64,000 nt of DNA from Melieria omissa (GCA_963971225.1 OZ020267.1:91253648-91317647), one strand, 5' to 3'. Shown: positions 10,351-21,308, counted from the first letter of the stretch. A program made the numbers and translations. Notes: generated from the sequence alone by a model not told the origin.

Positions 10351-11843
10351 TTTAACGACTCGCCGTCCTCAGCCCTGCGCTTGTTGGCTGAGCCTCGATT
10401 GTCAGCATTCCTTGCTTCAGGCGATTGCGATCGGGAACGGGAACGCCTCTTTCGTTGGCGGCAGTCTCGTGATATGTGGCCCTGCTTGCCACATACCCAG
10501 CAAACAACTTTAGAGGAGACCACCCGTGGCCTGTCCGGTATCTCAGAGCTTATGGCCTGGATCGGAATGTCGTTGTCCGCCTGAATCTGGCGTATCCTTG
10601 CAGGTGCATACCGAGTGCTCCCAATCCATGCCGCTTCATATGTCATCGCGCTGGTTACCGTCTCCTTAAATGTCGGCTTGCCCATCATCAACGCACTGCG
10701 ACGTGTTTCTGGATCATGAAGACCTTCAATAAACGACTCGATCTTCATCCTCTCGAGATCATCAGCACCAAATTTCGGGTAGCACAACTGTACGAGCCGC
10801 TCAGTGTCTGCTGCATATGTCTGCAGCGCCTCGTTGGCCCTTTGCTTGCGGTTCTTCAGCTCACAGTAGTATAGCGCATGGTTGTGCTCGTTGCTATACT
10901 TCGCTGCCAACGCTCTCATGATGGCACCGTAATCACTTCTTAAACATTCTGGAACTGATTTGATCACCTCGGCCGCAGGACCTTTCAGCGCCAGTGCCAA
11001 CCTCCGTCCTTTCCTGATATCTGTCCACTGATTTTCCAAAGCAGCCAAGTCGAATTGCAATTTAAATGTATCGAACGGCGCAGCACCATCATAAGTAGGC
11101 ACTTCTGTTCTGCCAGCAAAACCGTCCTGAACCGGTGGCAAACATTCTCGTGGCTGTACCTCTCGAAGTCGTTCGTCTATCTTTCTATGCATCGAATCTT
11201 CCAGACTGTCAACTCGTTTGTTCAAGGACTCATCCAGGTTGTCAACTCGTTTGTCCCAATTGTCCATGCGCGTCTCAAGATGCTCAACTTTCCCGTTCAG
11301 CCTATTGGAGATTTCCTCTACCTTCTGCTCCAAGCGCGCAGAGCTTTCCTGAAGCTTGACTTCCATTCGCTCCGACACTTGCGCCGATATTTCATGGGTC
11401 GCCGTTTCCATTTTCGCTGCCATCTCTTGATTTGCAGTTTCCATTTTCGCTGCCATCTCTTGATTTGCAGTTTCCATTTTCGCTGCCATCTCTTGATTTG
11501 CAGTTTCCATTTTCGCTGCCATCTGCGCCGACATTTCACGATTGGAAGTCTCGAACATGCCTTTTATTGCACTCATTAGCTGGCTCATGTCTAATGCTTG
11601 TAGTGGTCCAGCCGGTGCAGCCGTACTTTGGATCGACGCAGCACCCGCAGGCGATTCCTCCACTTTGGCCGACGCCTCTTGTTCCTGCGTTCCGAACTCG
11701 TGTGCAGCCCAATCGATGCCTCGTGATTCACACGCCTCTCGCAAGCGCAGCTGCAACTCCACTTTCCCGCCAGCAGTCGGCAAATTCCAGGCAGCCAGCT
11801 CCTTCTTCAGCTGGTCCACCTTCAGCAGCTCGAGTTTAACCAT
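10347..11843 (-). CDS. gag: Gag of gypsy copy B
   Basis: 498 residues, intact, against 515 in copy A. It forms the virus-like particle that packages the element RNA. In order: an N-terminal SAP-like helix-extended-helix motif (residues about 5-35, VDQLKKELAAWNLPTAGGK), a long coiled coil (about 95-230) with near-identical METANQEMAAK units, a capsid-like domain (about 245-400), one CCHC knuckle (CWVCGKQGHISRDC) and a basic RS-rich tail. The start is the first ATG after the leader, with the same context as copy A. The stop lies at a GTTAAAC heptamer (10350-10356) that may direct -1 frameshifting into pol. Confidence 0.88.
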   Translation of the reverse strand: MVKLELLKVDQLKKELAAWNLPTAGGKVELQLRLREACESRGIDWAAHEFGTQEQEASAKVEESPAGAASIQSTAAPAGPLQALDMSQLMSAIKGMFETSNREMSAQMAAKMETANQEMAAKMETANQEMAAKMETANQEMAAKMETATHEISAQVSERMEVKLQESSARLEQKVEEISNRLNGKVEHLETRMDNWDKRVDNLDESLNKRVDSLEDSMHRKIDERLREVQPRECLPPVQDGFAGRTEVPTYDGAAPFDTFKLQFDLAALENQWTDIRKGRRLALALKGPAAEVIKSVPECLRSDYGAIMRALAAKYSNEHNHALYYCELKNRKQRANEALQTYAADTERLVQLCYPKFGADDLERMKIESFIEGLHDPETRRSALMMGKPTFKETVTSAMTYEAAWIGSTRYAPARIRQIQADNDIPIQAISSEIPDRPRVVSSKVVCWVCGKQGHISRDCRQRKRRSRSRSQSPEARNADNRGSANKRRAEDGESLN

Positions 11844-11911
11844 GTCCGTGCTGTTATACTTTTATTTTTTTTTTTTGTTTTGTTACTTTTCGTTTATTTT
11901 CAATTTTCTAC

Positions 11912-11930
11912 AATCCCACTTCTGACACCA
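11912..11930 (-). other. Primer-binding site, tRNA-Leu (copy B)
   Basis: Reverse complement of TGGTGTCAGAAGTGGGATT, two bases inside the 5' LTR of copy B. Identical to the sites in copies A and C. Confidence 0.85.
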
Positions 11931-11932
11931 AA

Positions 11933-12359
11933 TGTTACGAATATTAAGTCTAGTGGGCTGTCACGTATCTCTGGATTGTGTGATTTGAAAATAAAACACA
12001 GTCAGTTTCTTAAACGCAGACAATAAAATACACCAACAGTCACTTTATTATTCACAGTTTACACTTTACTGTTCGTACACTTAAGTATTTGCTTGATTAT
12101 TCCGTGTGGCAACTTCACTTGTCAAAACCAGACTGACTCGCTGTACCGCATCTGGCCACCTTTTATACTCTGTCCGGCCGTCGCGCAGATCGTTCTCGTA
12201 CGTTGCCAGATTGGACTAGAAGTTTCCCTGATGACCGCGACCATCGTTGCCAGGTTGGGCTAAAAGTTACTATCGCGGCCGTCGTTGCCAGATTGGGTTA
12301 TGGCACGGCACGTAGCGGCAGGGTTGCTTTGCACCACGACAGACTGGCTCATCGTTACA
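11933..12359 (-). repeat. 5' LTR of gypsy copy B
   Basis: 427 bp, one visible mismatch to 6863-7289. It drives transcription toward lower coordinates. TATA and initiator as in copy A. Confidence 0.92.
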
Positions 12360-12578
12360 ATATGATTGTTTTTAATGCAACCTTTTTTGATTCATCTTCA
12401 GCTTAACAATAAAAACTTAAGAAAAACAAACCAAAAAAAGGCCATTTTTAGCGGGATTTCATTGTGACAGCAATAAGTGAGAATGAGATAAAACGAGCTT
12501 ACATTTTGTAAGCTTACAAATTTTTAACACAAAATGGTGCATTGACTATTATAATAGTTACAAAAATATGTTTTGTTC

Positions 12579-12762
12579 CAGTGTTCCCAATACTTATCAT
12601 ACTGATAACGACGTAAGTCTCCCAAAAATCCACTAAGGATCCGAAAAATCCCCTAACATAAAATATAAATCTCCTAAACTTTCTCCTAAACAATTTTACC
12701 TCCTAAAAATTCTCCTAAGAGGCCAAGAATCTCCTAAATCTAGGAGGAAATCTCCTGATCTG
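12579..12762. mobile_element. Fragment of a second hAT-like element
   Basis: It starts CAGTGTTCCCAATACTTA and contains many tctcctaaa motifs up to atctggc, where the right arm of the older hAT-like MITE resumes. It looks like a related, partial insertion between the arms. No duplication was found, so the boundaries are tentative. Confidence 0.4.
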
Positions 12763-12946
12763 GCTGAAGTTGAATCAAAAAGGTTGCAATAAAAAATTTT
12801 TACTCAAATATTTTTATTTTTTACGAGAAGATTAATTCCTTTAAAAAATGACAACAATTTTAGGAGATTTTTTTAACTTTTGGGAGAAAATTTCAATATT
12901 TTTTTAAGATTTAGGAGAAAGTCATTTCAGGCATCTGGCAACACTG

Positions 12947-13630
12947 ATTCTTTGCCAACATCAATTGCGAGCTGTACTGTGCTGCCGGTCACGAGACGGC
13001 GCGCCGCGGCGCACAGTGTCGCAATCCCATATAAGCTGTGGTCAAAAATACTTAGCGTTGTCGTATCTCGATGAAACTTGGTGAGATCATTTTCGGGGTC
13101 AAAATTAAGAAATTTGCAAAAAATCATATAAATTGGACCACTGCCACGCCCACCCCCCTTACGAAAGGAACTGAAATATTGAAATAACTTGCTTAATATT
13201 AGTGATAGAATTATGTAATTTGTATTTGTGCTTAAAATAATGACAAAAAAGCTCACACTAAAAATGGGTGGTCTGCCACGCCCACTTTCAAAAATATTCG
13301 CATTTTACTACAACTACAACTGTATTTTTAAAATGCTGTTTACAATACCGTTCTACGACGTGATTTTATTTTTTTAAGCTTCTTTAAACCTTAAAAGTGG
13401 GCGTGGCAGCTGGAGAATATTTATTAAGTGGCCAAAAGTTTTCCTTCATGAATTCGTGTATTAATTTTTTCAGCTTGTGATACCATATTTTGGTATAAAT
13501 ATTTAAATTTTTAAAGTGGGCGTGACATTCTGCCTACTTTTGAAGATACGAACAAAGTTCCCACCTTGTCTTTTATATAGCTCACCATTGTAACAGCTGT
13601 TTTGCCGCAGTTTTCATTGTGCGTCCCAAG
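12947..13630. repeat. Unclassified repeat with inverted CCACGCCCAC motifs
   Basis: Two CCACGCCCAC motifs (near 13143 and 13276) face two GTGGGCGTG motifs (near 13397 and 13517), giving a loosely symmetrical block. Bases 12993-13012 are a GC-rich near-palindrome (gacggcgcgccgcggcgc). No reading frame of note. The type of element is not recognised. Confidence 0.4.
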
Positions 13631-13898
13631 CCATACTTCGAAAAATCACAATTTTTTACTGTAGGTGCCACTACAAGAAGTAAAATTTTAGGTGGGGACG
13701 CAGGTCGACGCCCTTTTTATTTGAAAGGTCATACTTGTGGCTTTGTTTTGCACTAATCATTGCAGAGATGCATTGAGACGTTTTCTTTTTATCGTCTCCC
13801 AAAGTTAGCAATTTTTCTCACATTTCGTGAGCCAGGCCGCATATGCTGATCAAAACAAAATAAAAAAGTAGCACCTACTTGCCCAAACTATATTTTTC
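13631..13898. other. No feature recognised
   Basis: AT-rich sequence without a convincing frame, terminal repeat or RNA gene. Confidence 0.5.
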
Positions 13899-13901
13899 TT
13901 A

Positions 13902-14409
13902 AGCGGCCTTTAGACGGTCGCACATGTCCGCAATCATGTGCGGCGTGACGAGAAGAATGACCGTGTAAACGCAAGAAATTCGTGTCGTCGGACATGTGCG
14001 ACGGTTTTCAAAATGTTTTGATTTCTCTGTCGGCGCGACGCACATGTGCGACCGTGTAAACGGCTGTGTGACACACATAGTGCATTTTTTCATTCGATCG
14101 GTGGACAGCGAGCAGTGCGGATGGCAAAAAAATGAAATATTGTGGAAGGAGTTCTTTGAGGTGTATAGACACAATCCCGAACTGAGAAGTAAAAGGTGAA
14201 GATTATAAAAATAAAAATTAAAAGAAACGCAGCATAGAGGTGCTTTTATGCAAATTTAAAGAAATTGATGCGAAAGCGCATACCATGTTGCTTCGTTGGC
14301 AGCAGCGAGACAACTGAAGTGTGCGCACATGTGTGACCGTGTAAACGCTCATCGTACATTTCCCCCATCGCACATGATTGCAAACATGTGCGACCGTCTA
14401 AAGGCCGCT
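13902..14409. mobile_element. PIF/Harbinger-type MITE with a coding remnant
   Basis: Terminal repeat AGCGGCCTTTAGACGGTCGC on the left matches the right end in reverse complement for about 43 bases with few changes. It is flanked by TTA on both sides (13899-13901 and 14410-14412), the PIF/Harbinger target. The motif gaccgtgtaaacg occurs three times near the ends. On the + strand 14050-14199 an open frame reads WKEFFEVYRHNPELRSKR, similar to the first helix of a MADF or Myb/SANT-like domain, and is followed by aaaaggtgaag, a possible splice donor. This suggests a deletion derivative of an autonomous element (inference). Confidence 0.78.
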
Positions 14410-14412
14410 TTA

Positions 14413-15730
14413 GGTATGTAATTTGTATCCATACATAGTACCTGTAAGCTAAAAATGCTACTTACATTTAGCATAAAAATAGTGAGTTGCTCTGGCAAAA
14501 ATGTGTTCCAAGAAAAGGCTCAACTTTGTGGATGGCTCCTGCTTACATTTATTATTTGTTTAAAGAAATATTTTGGATTTGTCTTATTGGGAGTATTATC
14601 TCACCATGTATGTAAAAAAAATATCATGTTTGCAACATCGACTTTTTGTATTTTTGGCCACACTCGTCACACTGTGCGGCGTACCGTTTGCAAATTCTAA
14701 TATGCTAGGGTGTGTGTCCGTGTGAAAATAAATGTGCGTGTTGCTTGTGTATGCAGTGAGGCGAATGAAAACAATACGAGCAACTGCACAAGATGAAAAG
14801 CAAATTGAATTTCCATGGCTTTCGGTTCTGCTATGAATAATGAACCATGTGAATTCGCAAAGGCGTACAGTAGAGTGTGTGTTCCTATTGATAAAAAACC
14901 AAAACCATGAATTTCTACTATGCAATGTTGGCATTCATGTAGACTGCGTTGCCTTCTGGCCTAATAAAATTCATACCGATAAATTTTTAAATTCATATAT
15001 TAATAGCAACATATGATTTATTATTATTATCATTTTCTTAAAATATTTAGTATTTAGTAGTTTTATGTGTTCTTTAGTATTTTTATTTTATTTTTCGGTT
15101 TACTTGCAATATGCTCTTTGAGCCAAATGCAATTTTTTCTTAGCAAAATTATTAAAAAGTAATCTAATATAAATTGCTTATGTTCCCGACAAGTAGATGG
15201 TTCTGCAAATCACATTTTGTATTCATCTACTTTTGTTACGTGTACAAAACACAAATTGTACAAAAGCTTTTTTATATTGGAGGAATGAGGGGTTTCCTTA
15301 AAAAACGTATAAAATGTGTTGCAAAAGATTTTTGAAACAAAAAAAAATTAGTCGATTAGAGCTTTTAGTTTTAAACTACTGTTAAAATAGTTGAAATTTT
15401 TTAAAATATAAACATTTCGTTTCTTTGTAAATTACAAAGCTCATCTTTTATTAGCTTTTTGCAACTATAATAGCCAAATTTTTCACTAGTTTTCATCAAT
15501 ATGAAACCAAAGAAATAACGAAGGGAGCCATCACTCATATGTTCATTTGTTATAAAGCCTCAGGCATTTCAAGATTTCGCTATCTCTGCATCAAATATAT
15601 CCGTTGATGAGCAAAATTCTTATAGCATTTCATTGTCAACTTCCAACAAACATGTATTATTGTCAATTGTTATAAATGAACTTTCGTCAGTTGGTTCACA
15701 ATTTTAGGTTCCTGCCTTAATGCTATTATA
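14413..15730. other. No feature recognised
   Basis: AT-rich intergenic-type DNA. Short open frames look random; I see no terminal repeats or gene. Confidence 0.5.
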
Positions 15731-15860
15731 GTCGTGTCTGAGTATAGTGAACACCCTATATAGTGAACACCTCGATATAGTGAACACCCAAATTTTTACA
15801 TGGAGTACTCTAAATAGTGAACAATCGAAAACCTCTAAATAGCGAACAAAATTTGGAAAG
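15731..15860. repeat. Tandem tatagtgaacacc motif, possible pogo-like end
   Basis: The motif tatagtgaacacc, with close variants (aaatagtgaac, aaatagcgaac), occurs five times in about 110 bases, beginning at gtcgtgtctgagtatagtga. Serial copies at one end resemble pogo/Tigger transposon termini. A possible opposing end with gtgaacag lies near 16240, but the match is weak. Confidence 0.35.
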
Positions 15861-16744
15861 AAATTTCAAGCGAAAAAGTAACAAAAAACACAAGAAGGAA
15901 TCAAAAATGAAAGAGAAGAAATTTGTATTTTTGCTGTTGATTGTTACAAAATAAGCCGTTTCTTGACCTTAGTGGTTATGTTTTTTGTCGAATGCAAACC
16001 GATTGTGGTTGAAAGTGGACTTGTTTATGTGTATCTAAAACTTTGTGAACGCAAGAAGCAAAGATCTATTCGCTAGTTCTTACAATAAGCATACATTTGT
16101 TTTCCTACCAATTCATTTTAATTATTTCTTGAATTTATATACACAAAGTGTATTTTGAGCAAATAAAAACAAATACAAGCAAATAAAACAAGTTTTTGAA
16201 CAAAAATTTTAACCTTGATAGAGTGAGCAACTTCAATACTGTGAACAGGCCTTGCAATAAACCATCCATTTATTTCTGAAATATTCATTTTTCGAAAATT
16301 TAAAAAGCCGAACTTTGACAGGGAAAATAGCGCATTTCTTGTTATTTTTACGCTTTTTGTCGCAATTATTTATATTCATGATAAAAACTTGATGATGTTA
16401 ATACAAGTAAAATCAGGTCAGGGGACTCAACCACGTCAGATTTCGCTTAAATTTTTATATTAAAAAAAAAAAATGAAAAATGTTTTCAAATCGGTTAACG
16501 CAAGGCATTCGAAAACACGCAACCAGACAGCGCAACGATTAGATTGATAAGCTGTTCTCAGCAAATTTGTTGAAGCGAAAGCGATCGTCAACGAAAATAA
16601 GTATACACACAAAAAATTAGCGCGAACAAGTGAAATCAAGATTCATTGAATACAGTGAATCTTGAAGTGAAATTGTGTTTTTGCTTTTGTTGGAGTTTTT
16701 GGTGGTTGATTATTTCATTATGTGTGAAGGCAACGCACACACAC
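15861..16744. other. No gene recognised; possible body of a decayed DNA element
   Basis: AT-rich, with no open frame of useful length. If the motif array at 15731 is a pogo-like end, the element body would lie here up to about 16250. Confidence 0.4.
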
Positions 16745-16946
16745 AATAGCCGAAGTGCGTATGGGACCTGCTGCGCTGATTGCAAGGCGCATAACAGCAG
16801 CAGTAACATCATCACAGCGCACAGTTGATGTGCGACTGACCACATCAACATAAAGCACATTATGGAAGCTGACCGAATTGAGAAGTTTGCCGAAGTCATC
16901 GCGAATATTTTCGAATAGCCGAAGTGCGTATGGGACCTACTACGCT
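16745..16946. repeat. 33-bp direct repeat pair
   Basis: A block containing gccgaagtgcgtatgggacc occurs at 16745-16777 and again at 16914-16946 with a few changes, 169 bases apart. Function unknown. Confidence 0.5.
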
Positions 16947-17149
16947 GGTACGCAAATTTTTGCGAGTTGACACCTCTATGTGTTTATTTGCTTACTGATA
17001 GAACGCACATCTCATACAAACAAACGCGTTGTATGGCGGGTACTGCTGGTAGTACCGCCTGTTATTGACAGCAGAACCCTCTGTTACTAACAGCAGAAAT
17101 CTCTGTAACTTCGGCGTAACATGTGAGTAGAAGAAAAAAATAAATTAGT

Positions 17150-18420
17150 AATAATTTTCCGTCCCGTTCTTTGGAACTTTTTTTACTGCCCACATATAAT
17201 GATTGCTTAAAAGAACCAAAACAAGAAAATCTTATATTGTAAATTTATGGTCACATCATTCGCCATGGAACCATTCAGGTGTAGAATATTTAAACTATTT
17301 TTAAACGGAGGCATTCCTAAATCACATGTTTCTTATGACAAAATACTTGTCTTATTATTTATTTCTTTATTTAGTGCTTTAGTAGTGCTTGGTTTGTCCG
17401 TTAGATTTCGATTTAAAAAAAAATTAAAACACGTATCTAATTATTTTTGATTTCAAGTGTTTTTACGAGTTTTGAAGTCAATATAGCCATCAGTTAATTT
17501 TTTTTCGTAGTTTTCCCATATTCTCAAACTTGTAATCAACCATGTGAAAATATAAACAAGTAATTTTATTTTGAACTCGCCACGTAAAAATATTTGTAAA
17601 AATTTTAAATTGGGATCAACCACCAAATTTCAAAATCAATCAAAGCGTTGGCCATCAAAAAGCCATACACAAAGATTCGATTGATGGAAATATGATAGCA
17701 ATTTGTGCAGCAAAACCAATCGGCAACACAAAAAAGCATACACACAATAATCGACAATAACAAAAACACTAGCGAATCCCGAGTCATCTTCGTTGAAACG
17801 ATGATGACGATGCTTTGGTTCGTTGTTTGCTCTTTGCTTGCGCTTCGGTAAGCAAGATCAAGAAACATACACTATGATCAATAAGTACCGGGACTGTGTA
17901 TTTTAAATTTTCCGCCGTTGCCCGATGCAGGTAAAGGTCGGTAGGACCTTAACTGACATCTGTGTCAAATTTTGAGCGGGATTGCATCATTAGTTTTTGT
18001 TTGGAGGCTGTTAGCGTCAGTCAACTTTTTGTACTTTGTACTTGTACTACACAGATGTCAGTTAAGGTCCTACCGATCTAAAAAAAATTTTTTACCTGCA
18101 TCGGGCAACGGCGGAAAATTTAAAATACACAGTCCCGATGCTTATTGATCATAGTGTACATGCAAAAAATGATTGGGCGAACACTACGCTGCAACAACCA
18201 CCATTTGAATGTACACGAGTGAAGCCCTTGTGAACAATAACATTGCTTTTTGCTGTTGTCCTACGAAAATCTAACAGAAAATGTTATGAACTTAACATTC
18301 TCAAATGTCTACGCTTCGCTCTTCCCGCTCGCATCATAACAGCCGAAAACACTTTTGTGCCCACATGCGCGTCTATACTACTTCATATTCTTTGGTGCAA
18401 GTTTGTGATGTAGTCTTCTA
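17150..18420 (+). repeat. Dispersed repeat R1, copy 1
   Basis: From ataattttccgtc (17151) to about 17866 it matches 35570-36298 in the same orientation, with indels. It continues after the mariner MITE (17870-18156), where 18185-18400 resembles 40075-40330 and the end of copy 2 (cttcccgc-cgcatca). No long open frame; a non-coding or heavily decayed element of about 1 kb. Confidence 0.65.
17870..18156. mobile_element. Mariner-type hairpin MITE
   Basis: Terminal repeat CACTATGATCAATAAGTACC on the left and its near-perfect complement on the right, flanked by TA. Inside, further inverted blocks (gccgttgcccgatgcaggt and ggtaggaccttaactgacat with their complements) pair in order, so nearly the whole 287 bp can fold back with a loop near 18010. 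No transposase. A second copy is at 20860 and an end fragment at 34989. Confidence 0.82.
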
Positions 18421-19037
18421 AAAATCACAACATTTTAATTATTTAATACCGAAATTCATTAAATTTGCCGCATCGCTTGTAATGTTCAATTTGCTGAACA
18501 AAAATTACAGCAGTTATCCAAATTGGATCGCATCAATTGTTAAAAACTACAACTACTACCAACTACTATTTCTGAATAATTTCCTACCATTCTTACTTTT
18601 TTCTGCATTATTAAAATTTTCTTCTTATTTGTCAAAAAAGCAACTGACTTTTAAATTTGATCGAATTAAATTAACTGAATATTATTGTACCATGGTTATA
18701 TCCAAGGTTTATTGAATATAATGTTACGACATCCGAGACAGATAATTTGACAGCGGTTCTCATGACATCACTGAAATTATGCCAACATGTCAAATTTTTT
18801 GTAGGAACAGTGGGACGAACAACCCACTAAACCACCAAAAATTAAAATTCGTAAAATTGTTGTTGTGTTTATATTTATTATATTTTTATATTAAGTTAAA
18901 AAAATTTCTTGCACTATTGCAATGATGGCGCGCACACTCTCCGCTGGTATAGTGACCTCTGGCCAGTGCTTCATCCTTCACTTCTTCTCCCTCCTCTAAC
19001 TGCTGTTGTTTGTGTTGCTGCTGCCACTGTGCACACG
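18421..19037. other. No feature recognised
   Basis: AT-rich DNA with no gene or terminal repeat that I can support. Confidence 0.5.
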
Positions 19038-19040
19038 TTA

Positions 19041-19483
19041 AGGCTTGATTAGACGTAACGAGTCGAGTGACGAGACATCAAAATGGTACTAGGCCGAAAG
19101 AATTGGGATAGCGAGAAAAAGCGACGAGTTGTTCAAACGTATTTCGACACGCGGCGAGTCAGTTCGGTTTTACAATGCACAAAATGAACTAAGCAACTCG
19201 CGCAATTAAACTCAACCGAGCGAAAAGTGGTGTGTGACGCATACCGCATGTCACGAGCGATTCCGCATGTGACGAGCGATTGCGCGAATCTCTGCGAAAA
19301 GAGAATAATATAACGGTAAAGTAGTGGTCGCTCGGCCTAGCAAATAAAATGTGATTCTAGTGGCTCTCTCGCCACTTTCATCGGTCACTGACTCAATCAA
19401 GAGCTCGCCTTGCCGTTTAGACGAAACGAGTACTCGTTCGAGTTGCTGTCTTCTCGCTCTACTCGTTACGTGTAATCAAGCCT
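19041..19483. mobile_element. PIF/Harbinger-type MITE
   Basis: Terminal repeat AGGCTTGATTAGACGTAACG against a right end whose complement is AGGCTTGATTACACGTAACG, flanked by TTA (19038-19040 and 19484-19486). It contains many cgagt/actcg motifs and a local 22-base direct repeat (cgcatgt-acgagcgatt, 19240-19280). 443 bp, no coding. It is related in style to the MITE at 13902 but has a different terminal sequence. Confidence 0.8.
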
Positions 19484-19486
19484 TTA

Positions 19487-20857
19487 TTGTGTTGCCGTTG
19501 TTGTGGTTGCCGCTGTAGGCGCATTTGTGCTTGCAAGGGTTTCAACTGCGACTCCCTTGGCTCTTTTTTTGTTTTTAGAGATAGAAAGCATCAAAAGCCA
19601 AAACCCGTCAGTGTGCGACTAAGAAGCGTGGTTCATCTCATACAGCCTAATGCACTTCCTTGCAACCTAGAAAATATACGTTTTATTAATATTTCTTCTA
19701 TGTGATGCTAGATGACAACATTTTCAAAATAAGAGATATTCACTTAAGTTCCTGTTGTTTTGCGCCCTTTTGCCCACTGCACAACGCAGTCTGACAGAAA
19801 TTTGTATTTTCTATTTTGGAAAAATACACGTTTTCACACCAAATTTGTACAGGAAATGCACTTCAATACTTACGTTTTTTGGGCAAAAATCACATTTTGA
19901 GTTTAAAATAATAATATTCAGTAAAACTCGCGAAAAATTCAAACGAAACCGTCGGCCAATCAAAATTTGCTGTTTCACCGTAGGAACACAATTGGAACGT
20001 ATGGGCTCACAATTCCAGCTTGAAAATGAATACGCCCATATGCGGTGTAAGAAATAGAAATAGATCTAAGTGAACGTACGACGCTTTTACGTTCAAACGC
20101 TTGCGTCGTCAATTGTGTGCGCTTTCATAGAAATACATGATATTTAATTTGACAACGCAATACCAGCGATAAAGCGATTGGAAACTGGAAGAGTAAGCCG
20201 ATTTTTGTGCGTTTTTTGCAATTCACGTACACAGTCCGTGTGTGCTGGCAGTGATCAGCTCTTCACTGTGTCTGCTCTTTTCCCGATATTAGGGATTAGG
20301 GATTCCTTTCAATTATTTGCTTTTTAAAGTATGTTCTAATTAATTTTCTGCATTAAATGAACTTTTTTAGTTTAATTATGTAAATATTAATGAAAAATAT
20401 ACCAAAGAACACAAAGCTAAATGCATTGAATATGACGGGGTCAATTGCCGTCCTTTGTATTTCGCATTTCTTCATTTAGCGAATCTCTAACGATCAGATC
20501 AGATCAGGTATGCTTATGGTGCTAAATGCTCTAGTTTGACCGCAGGGTTGTTTTTTTGATTGCAGCTAATAAAATCTTCATTTAATTAAATCAAAAGCAT
20601 ACCCAAGTATTAATTTGGCGCTTTTGGGCAATAATATATTTTTCTAGTAAATTTTATACAAACGTATTACGAAATGGCACCAAAAATATTCAAATAAAAA
20701 GACAAATTTCTTTGGTCACAAAAAGTGATTCACACCAGCAACACTGGAATTTTGAAATGAACTAGAACAACAACCCCGTTTTAGAAATTTATATGGGGGA
20801 AAAACTACGTTCCTGATCAAGCCTACTGTAGGCCCCAAGGTTGCAATTTTGCAATAA
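19487..20857. other. No feature recognised
   Basis: A CT- and TG-rich start, then AT-rich DNA. Bases 20500-20512 have a short gatcagatcag run. No gene or clear element edge. Confidence 0.5.
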
Positions 20858-20859
20858 TA

Positions 20860-21100
20860 CACTATGACCAATAAGTACCGGGACTGTGTATTTTAAATTT
20901 TCCGCCGTTGCCCGATGCAGGTCGGTAGGACCTTAACTAACATCTGTGTCAAATTTTGAGCGGGATTGCATCATTAGTTTTTGTTTGGCAGCTGTTAGCG
21001 TCAGTCAACTTTTTGTACTTCGTCGGCAACAAAACACAGATGTCAGTTAAGGTCCTACCGGCCTAAAAAAACATTTTTTTACCTGCATCGGGCAACGGCG
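20860..21100. mobile_element. Mariner-type hairpin MITE, right end lost
   Basis: Same element as 17870-18156 (cactatgaccaataagtacc start, internal inverted blocks). The final 50 or so bases are missing: it stops at gggcaacggcg. A left TA is present (20858-20859). Confidence 0.8.
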
Positions 21101-21308
21101 ACAGAGGTAACCACTTCACCAACACTTTTACAAAATTTTAAGCTTAAACTAGTACATGGACAAAAATTTCTTGAACCATTTCTTCAAGAGCAAACGAGAC
21201 GCTTGAACATTTCGCATGACCCCTATGTTAGAATGAGATAAATAATAATTATCACAACACATTTTCAATGTGGCCAATCATTCTTGTGTAAAAAATTGTC
21301 GTACTTTT

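Larger units (their letters stand above)
6863..12359 (-). mobile_element. Gypsy copy B, RT-deleted but young
   Basis: 427-bp LTRs at 6863-7289 and 11933-12359 with one visible difference (gcaccgcgac against gcaccacgac) and target duplications ATAT (6859-6862 and 12360-12363). Gag is intact. Pol has a frameshift in the protease region and a deletion of 551 bases (relative to copy A) that removes the RT fingers, palm and YLDD. It can encode Gag but not reverse transcriptase, so if it moved in this form it used enzymes from a relative such as copy A's parent. Confidence 0.93.
403..12946. mobile_element. hAT-like inverted-repeat MITE split by two LTR elements
   Basis: The left end CAGTGTTGCCAGATacctga (403) and the right end, reverse complement CAGTGTTGCCAGATgcctga (ending 12946), begin inverted arms that match over about 170 bases. 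The left arm is 403-529 and resumes at 12360-12402; the right arm is 12763-12946. Both are rich in tctcctaaa. Gypsy copies C and B sit inside the left arm, so the original element was only about 0.7 kb. CAGTG ends and subterminal short repeats fit the hAT superfamily. I could not find a matching 8-bp target duplication (CATTCCAG on the left, ATTCTTTG on the right), so one edge has been rearranged. No transposase is present. Confidence 0.6.
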
